The position numbers and the translations under genes are program-made. The notes under the pieces were generated by a model that ran no database searches, was not told where the DNA came from, and worked only from the letters and a program-made list of their open reading frames with translations. From positions 496,001-560,000 of the forward strand of contig NZ_WEGL01000001.1 in the NCBI RefSeq assembly GCF_009604455.1: 64,000 nucleotides of DNA. The letters are read 5' to 3'. Within the stretch, counting starts at the first letter, position 1, and each line of letters begins with the position of its first letter. Below are positions 62,501-64,000 of this stretch, one piece after another. Origin of the DNA: Streptomyces sp. RB17 (GTDB lineage: Bacteria > Actinomycetota > Actinomycetes > Streptomycetales > Streptomycetaceae).

Positions 62501-64000
62501 GCAGGCGCAGTGGGAGGAGATCCAGAAGAAGTCGAAGAACGGCAACGCCCCGACGCTGCTGTACGGCGAGCCGGACATGACCGTCCGGGTCGTCCGCGAC
62601 ATCTTCAACGAGGACTTCTCCAAGGTCATCGTCAGCGGTGACGACGCCTGGGAGACCGTCCACGGGTACGTCTCGCACGTCGCCCCGGACCTCGCCGGCC
62701 GGCTGTCGAAGTGGACCTCCGAGGTCGACGTCTTCGCCACCTACCGGATCGACGAGCAGCTCGCCAAGGCCCTGGACCGCAAGGTCTGGCTGCCCAGCGG
62801 CGGTTCGCTGGTGATCGACAAGACCGAGGCGATGGTCGTCATCGATGTCAACACCGGCAAGTTCACCGGCCAGGGCGGCAACCTGGAGGAGACGGTCACC
62901 AGGAACAACCTGGAGGCGGCCGAGGAGATCGTGCGCCAGCTGCGGCTGCGCGACCTCGGCGGCATCGTCGTCATCGACTTCATCGACATGGTCCTGGAGT
63001 CCAACCGCGACCTGGTGCTGCGCCGTCTGCTGGAGTGCCTGGGCCGCGACCGTACGAAGCACCAGGTGGCCGAGGTGACCTCGCTGGGCCTGGTGCAGAT
63101 GACCCGCAAGCGGGTCGGCCAGGGCCTGCTGGAGTCCTTCTCCGAGACCTGCGTCCACTGCAACGGCCGCGGTGTCATCGTGCACATGGAGCAGCCGGTG
63201 TCCGCCGGCGGCGGTGGCGGCAAGCGCAAGAAGCGCGGCCGGGGCGCCGACGCCCAGGAGCACGTGCACGAGACCGCCGCGGTGGCCGTGGAGACCGGCG
63301 AGGCCGTCGAGCCCGAGGCGGAGACCGCCGCCGAGGTGGCCGCCGCGGCCGCCGTGCCGGTCGCCCTGCCGGCCCCGGACTTCGCGCCGGACGAGGAGCT
63401 GTACAGCAGCGTCGCCGAAGCGGAGGCGGCGGCCACCCGTGGCCGTACGCGGCGCCGGGCGAGCCGCCGGGCCTCTGCTCCGGCGGGCGCGCCCAAGGGC
63501 GAGGCCCGTCGCCAGGCGGCCCCGAAGACCGAGGCCGCTGTGGCCGCCGAGGCGCCGACCGCGCAGGACGTCACCGCCGAGCAGGCGGCGGCGCGCCCGG
63601 TGCGTCCGGAGCCGGCCGCCGAGGCCCTGGCCGAGCCCACGGCCGTCGAGGACCAGATGGTCCCGGCGCCGCAGCCCGCGGCCGTCGAGGAGGCCGCGCC
63701 CAAGGGCCGTACGCGCCGTCGTGCGACCCGGAAGGTGTCGGCGCCGGCCGGTTCCCCGGCGGCCGTCGAGGCGGCCGTGGTGACCGTCACCGAGCCGGTG
63801 GCCGAGCCCGCCGCCGAGGCACCTGCCGAGAAGGCCCCGGCCCCGGTCGCCGCCGAGGAGGCGCCCGCCGAGCCCGCTGCCCCGGCCCGTCCGCGCCGTC
63901 GCGCTGTCCGTGAGGTCGCCGCGCCGACCGCGTCCGAGGAGACGGCCGTCGTGGTCGTCCCGTCGGCCGCGGCGGAGGAGGCCCCGGCCGGCGACGTCAC
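59568..64000 (+). CDS. rne: Ribonuclease E/G, N-terminal and catalytic part (cut by window end)
   Basis: At least 1477 residues; the end lies outside the window. ATG at 59568 with a GGGAGAAA site. Residues 1-~760 are a disordered Ala/Glu/Arg-rich arm with repeats of RRRVARRASAPAGAP and blocks of Arg and acidic residues. The S1 and catalytic domain follows (~790-1210): YVGNVYLGKVQNVLPSMEAA, FIDIGKGRNAVLYAGEVNF, VVIDVNTGKFTG, VIDFIDMVLESNR. The Zn-link is CVHCNGRG. A second disordered tail begins at ~1215. It cleaves rRNA precursors and mRNA, and in actinobacteria both arms bind partners of the degradosome. Confidence 0.94.
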   Translation, partial: MLEPIEPREGSELNTPSDTLPPRRRRRAASRPAGPPGAAEASAEVTVPAIPAAESDEVAEVLDTAEAAAAEATEEAVAAIEAEEAGAPAAEAQAETVEAAAAPAADEAAPAARSRRRVARRASAPAGAPVAAEAAETVVPAASAAETEKPATVAEGGEVVSGEEAAPRRARRRATRSVTAPTAVASGADETAVTEEAAEATAPASAAAEEAAPAGRPRRRVARRASAPAGAPVAAEAAETVVPAGVASAAGEAEKAQEEAAVVEAPAAEETAPAARSRRRVARRASAPAGAPVAAETVVPAAAAEAEEQPAVEAPAAAEEAASAARPRRRATRRASAPAGAPKAAEPAAEPVAAEATAAAAEAPVAEAVAAAEVSGAGEEAAAGRPRRRVARRASAPAGAPKAVEEAPAAEAAPAPAVQEAEETAEAVQAPVAEEAAPRRTRRRSTRRVSAPATDIAESAEAEAGAQTPEAPVTTHTTEPAPAAQAPQAPEPQAPTEEAGPRRTRRRVVRPVFGFSEPGQPTQPAPEAEAETPEAEAPRRPARPAVAVFQAPVFTEPTFQTPERAAAEAAAVAAEVEEPEEEAEERAETGTRRRRRRRGAAAEETGAVEAAAEEEPEESAEGEEAEEAEDAEETEDTEGAEGFEEAGSRRRRRRGGRRRRRGEAVEGEGADAEAEELAAEQAAQDAEDTAEQEEEDAEEAHDEAGASTAGSRRRRRRRRRAGDTGVDTEPGDGDPERTVVKVREPRKPAEPSDEVQSIKGSTRLEAKKQRRREGREQGRRRVPIITEAEFLARREAVERVMVVRQHGERTQIGVLEDGVLVEHYVNKEQSTSYVGNVYLGKVQNVLPSMEAAFIDIGKGRNAVLYAGEVNFEALGMANGPRRIESALKSGQSVLVQVTKDPIGHKGARLTSQVSLPGRYLVYVPEGSMTGISRKLPDTERARLKTILKKIVPEDAGVIVRTAAEGASEDELRRDVERLQAQWEEIQKKSKNGNAPTLLYGEPDMTVRVVRDIFNEDFSKVIVSGDDAWETVHGYVSHVAPDLAGRLSKWTSEVDVFATYRIDEQLAKALDRKVWLPSGGSLVIDKTEAMVVIDVNTGKFTGQGGNLEETVTRNNLEAAEEIVRQLRLRDLGGIVVIDFIDMVLESNRDLVLRRLLECLGRDRTKHQVAEVTSLGLVQMTRKRVGQGLLESFSETCVHCNGRGVIVHMEQPVSAGGGGGKRKKRGRGADAQEHVHETAAVAVETGEAVEPEAETAAEVAAAAAVPVALPAPDFAPDEELYSSVAEAEAAATRGRTRRRASRRASAPAGAPKGEARRQAAPKTEAAVAAEAPTAQDVTAEQAAARPVRPEPAAEALAEPTAVEDQMVPAPQPAAVEEAAPKGRTRRRATRKVSAPAGSPAAVEAAVVTVTEPVAEPAAEAPAEKAPAPVAAEEAPAEPAAPARPRRRAVREVAAPTASEETAVVVVPSAAAEEAPAGDV
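59904..60771 (+). repeat. Repeated RRRVARRASAPAGAP-coding blocks in the RNase E arm
   Basis: About five near-identical ~50-bp blocks (starting near 59907, 60216, 60394, 60543 and 60721) encode RRRVARRASAPAGAP with variants RRRATRRASAPAGAP. They are separated by Ala/Glu-rich spacers of 100-250 bp. A related block, RASRRASAPAGAP, recurs after the catalytic domain (near 63454). Confidence 0.85.

Noticed and set aside
58557..63269. A 1570-codon open frame on the minus strand
   Set aside because: It is the complement of the RNase E and TIGR03936 genes; the Gly/Leu/Arg low-complexity product is a GC-skew shadow.

Overview
The window is high-GC actinobacterial DNA, almost certainly from a Streptomyces chromosome. 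Evidence is the extreme third-position GC, frequent GTG/TTG starts, the order tig-clpP1-clpP2-clpX-(membrane protein)-valS-folC-DUF4233-ndk-mreBCD-pbp2-rodA-radical SAM pair-RNase E/G, Pro/Gly/Tyr/Gln-rich membrane proteins, and many SpoIIE-type (PP2C) phosphatases.

Layout. 1-2.9 kb: sulfonate-type ABC importer operon with an FMN monooxygenase (cut by the window edge), preceded by a tiny Cys-rich possible leader peptide. 3-15 kb: ROK regulator, biotin permease, Nei-type DNA glycosylase, RpiB, amino-acid permease, Eis-like acetyltransferase, two SpoIIE-type phosphatases, HD protein, membrane acyltransferase. 15.2-15.6 kb: divergent tRNA-Gly and tRNA-Pro. 15.7-20.2 kb: trigger factor and the ClpP1/ClpP2/ClpX protease with a ClgR-like box. 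20.5-27 kb: membrane protein, ValS, FolC, DUF4233, Ndk. 27.3-33.7 kb: mreB-mreC-mreD-pbp2-rodA cell-shape and sporulation-wall cluster. 33.9-37.4 kb: CYTH/CHAD protein and a TIGR03960-type radical SAM protein.

37.4-58.5 kb is an accessory region lying between the TIGR03960 gene and its usual partner TIGR03936 (58.5 kb), which is followed by RNase E/G. The last ~110 bp of the TIGR03960 gene, plus sequence downstream of it, recurs as three decayed copies (41.7, 49.5, 51.6 kb), dividing the region into segments that look like successive insertions at one site. Segment 1: EamA transporter remnant, PASTA lipoprotein, a three-gene ESX/WXG-like operon of unknown function, and an initiator tRNA. Segment 2: an oxidoreductive cassette (SDR, TetR, VOC protein, chloroperoxidase-like hydrolase, FAD monooxygenase) with three matching candidate TetR operators, plus IS3 and IS5 debris. 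Segment 3: a secreted protein with seven GEHHE-type repeats. Beyond the last copy: a PAS-PAS-GAF-PP2C-HATPase protein and, directly downstream, an APC-type amino-acid permease fused to PP2C and anti-sigma-type HATPase domains, then a membrane protein with repeated LTPVG-type motifs.

The strongest candidates for undescribed biology are the permease-phosphatase-kinase fusion (54.5-57.2 kb), the recurrent gene-end repeats, and the ESX-like triplet (38.7-40.8 kb). No integrase, CRISPR array, rRNA or complete prophage was seen. All family assignments come from reading the translated sequence; no database search was run.
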